This document shows positions 62,601-64,000 of a stretch of DNA of 64,000 nt, in pieces. The notes below the pieces were generated by a model, which ran no database searches, had not been told where the DNA came from, and saw only the letters and a program-made list of their open reading frames with translations. The DNA is from Leptasterias polaris (taxonomy: Eukaryota; Echinodermata; Asteroidea; Forcipulatida; Asteriidae). The DNA lies in assembly GCA_037783415.1 (NCBI GenBank), contig JAZGTN010000311.1, forward strand, positions 1 to 64,000. Reading direction: 5' to 3'. The position numbers were made by a program, and so were the translations under genes. The stretch's first letter is position 1. Each line of letters opens with the position of its first letter.

Positions 62601-64000
62601 ACGCGCCGAGATTAATTCTTTACTAAGAAACATGGGTGTACTGAACAAACTGGTTGATTCTGAGCGTATTCTGAGACGAAAAAAATTCAAACCCCTCAGA
62701 ATGCGCCGAGATTAATTCTTTACTAAGAAACATGGGTGTACTGAACAAACTGGTTGATTCTGAGCGTATTCTGAGACGAAAAAAATTCAAACCCCTCAGA
62801 ATGCGCCGAGATTAATTCTTTACTAAGAAACATGGGTGTACTGAACAAACTGGTTGATTCTGAGCGTATTCTGAGACGAAAAAAATTCAAACCCCTCAGA
62901 ATGCGCCGAGATTAATTCTTTACTAAGAAACATGGGTGTACTGAACAAACTGGTTGATTCTGAGCGTATTCTGAGACGAAAAAAATTCAAACCCCTCAGA
63001 ATGCGCCGAGATTAATTCTTTACTAAGAAACATGGGTGTACTGAACAAACTGGTTGATTCTGAGCGTATTCTGAGACGAAAAAAATTCAAACCCTTCAGA
63101 ATGCGCTGAGATTAATTCTTTACTAAGAAACATGGGTGTACTGAACAAACTGGTTGATTCTGAGCGTGATCGGAGACGAAAAAAATTCAAACCCCTCAGA
63201 ATGCGCTGAGATTAATTCTTTACTAAGAAACATGGGTGTACTGAACAAACTGGTTGATTCTGAGCGTATTCTGAGACGAAAAAAATTCAAACCCCTCAAA
63301 ACGCGCTGAGATTAATTCTTTACTAAGAAACATGGGTGTACTGAACAAACTGGTTGATTCTGAGCGTGATCGGAGACGAAAAAAATTCAAACCCCTCAGA
63401 ACGCGCTGAGATTAATTCTTTACTAAGAAACATGGGTGTACTGAACAAACTGGTTGATTCTGAGCGTATTCTGAGACGAAAAAAATTCAAACCCCTCAAA
63501 ACGCGCTGAGATTAATTCTTTACTAAGAAACATGGTTGTACTGAACAAACTGGTTGATTCTGAGCGTATTCTGAGACGAAAAAAATTAAAACCCCTCAGA
63601 ACGCGCTGAGATTAATTCTTTACTAAGAAACATGGGTGTACTGAACAAACTGGTTGATTCTGAGCGTATTCTGAGACGAAAAAAATTCAAACCCCTCAGA
63701 ACGCGCTGAGATTAATTCTTTACTAAGAAACATGGGTGTACTGAACAAACTGGTTGATTCTGAGCGTATTCTGAGACGAAAAAAATTCAAACCCCTCAGA
63801 ACGCGCTGAGATTAATTCTTTACTAAGAAACAAGGGTGTACTGAACAAACTGGTTGATTCTGAGCGTATTCTGAGACGAAAAAAATTCAAACCCCTCAGA
63901 ATGCGCCGAGATTAATTCTTTACTAAGAAACATGGGTGTACTGAACAAACTGGTTGATTCTGAGCGTATTCTGAGACGAAAAAAATTCAAACCCCTCAGA

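Larger units (their letters stand above)
50329..64000 (+). repeat. 100-bp satellite array, forward orientation, third segment
   Basis: About 137 monomers from ACAAGGGTGTAGTGAAC to the window end, same strand as the two preceding forward segments, with almost perfect 100-bp spacing (one extra A near 51,784). It opens with seven near-identical AGAATGCGC-type units. It contains two blocks of a divergent subfamily (about 56,010 and 58,210) and 1.3- and 1.5-kb higher-order repeats from about 59,800. The array runs off the right edge. Confidence 0.97.

Overview
This is eukaryotic (almost certainly metazoan) non-genic DNA. About 87% of the window is one tandem satellite with a 100-bp monomer (about 559 copies, about 39% GC in the common form). 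Two transposable elements are nested in it: a 2.37-kb non-autonomous DNA transposon and a 5.69-kb, nearly full-length but damaged L1/Tx1-type LINE. There is no host gene, no RNA gene and no prokaryotic signature. The species cannot be named from the sequence; an invertebrate animal is my guess, from the LINE type only. Such an array fits centromeric, pericentromeric or other heterochromatin, but nothing here proves which.

Layout. 1-11,644: satellite, reverse orientation. 11,645-11,650: 6-bp centre of an inversion. 11,651-29,493: satellite, forward orientation. 29,494-31,862: Mutator-like non-autonomous transposon with long inverted termini, flanked by a 9-bp target duplication cut from the satellite. 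31,863-44,640: satellite, forward. 44,641-50,328: LINE on the minus strand, with a poly(A) tail (seen as poly-T), a poly(A) signal, ORF2 (endonuclease, reverse transcriptase, C-terminal zinc finger; one frameshift), ORF1 (N-terminal domain, two zinc knuckles, acidic and basic tail; one frameshift and one in-frame stop) and a 5' leader of about 215 nt. 50,329-64,000: satellite, forward, running off the window.

The satellite is not uniform. A small set of linked point variants defines monomer types: position 25 T/A, position 29 G/T, positions 61-65 ATTCT/GATCG, positions 91-95 AGAAT/AGAAC/AAAAC/ACAAC, position 100 C/T/G, and others. The order of these types shows higher-order repeats of many lengths (1.3, 1.5, 1.6, 1.7, 1.91, 2.2 and 4.7 kb) that share one recurring cassette. 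A divergent subfamily occurs as two five-monomer blocks.

The most striking structure is that the whole stretch 1-11,644 mirrors 11,651-23,299 monomer by monomer, including rare private variants: a palindrome with arms of at least 11.6 kb and a 6-bp centre. The arms share every substitution I compared but differ by single-base indels, mostly in homopolymers. Those indels are dense up to about 18.35 kb and nearly absent afterwards. That pattern points to an unpolished fold-back read at a contig end at least as strongly as to a real inverted duplication, and should be settled before any biology is read into it.
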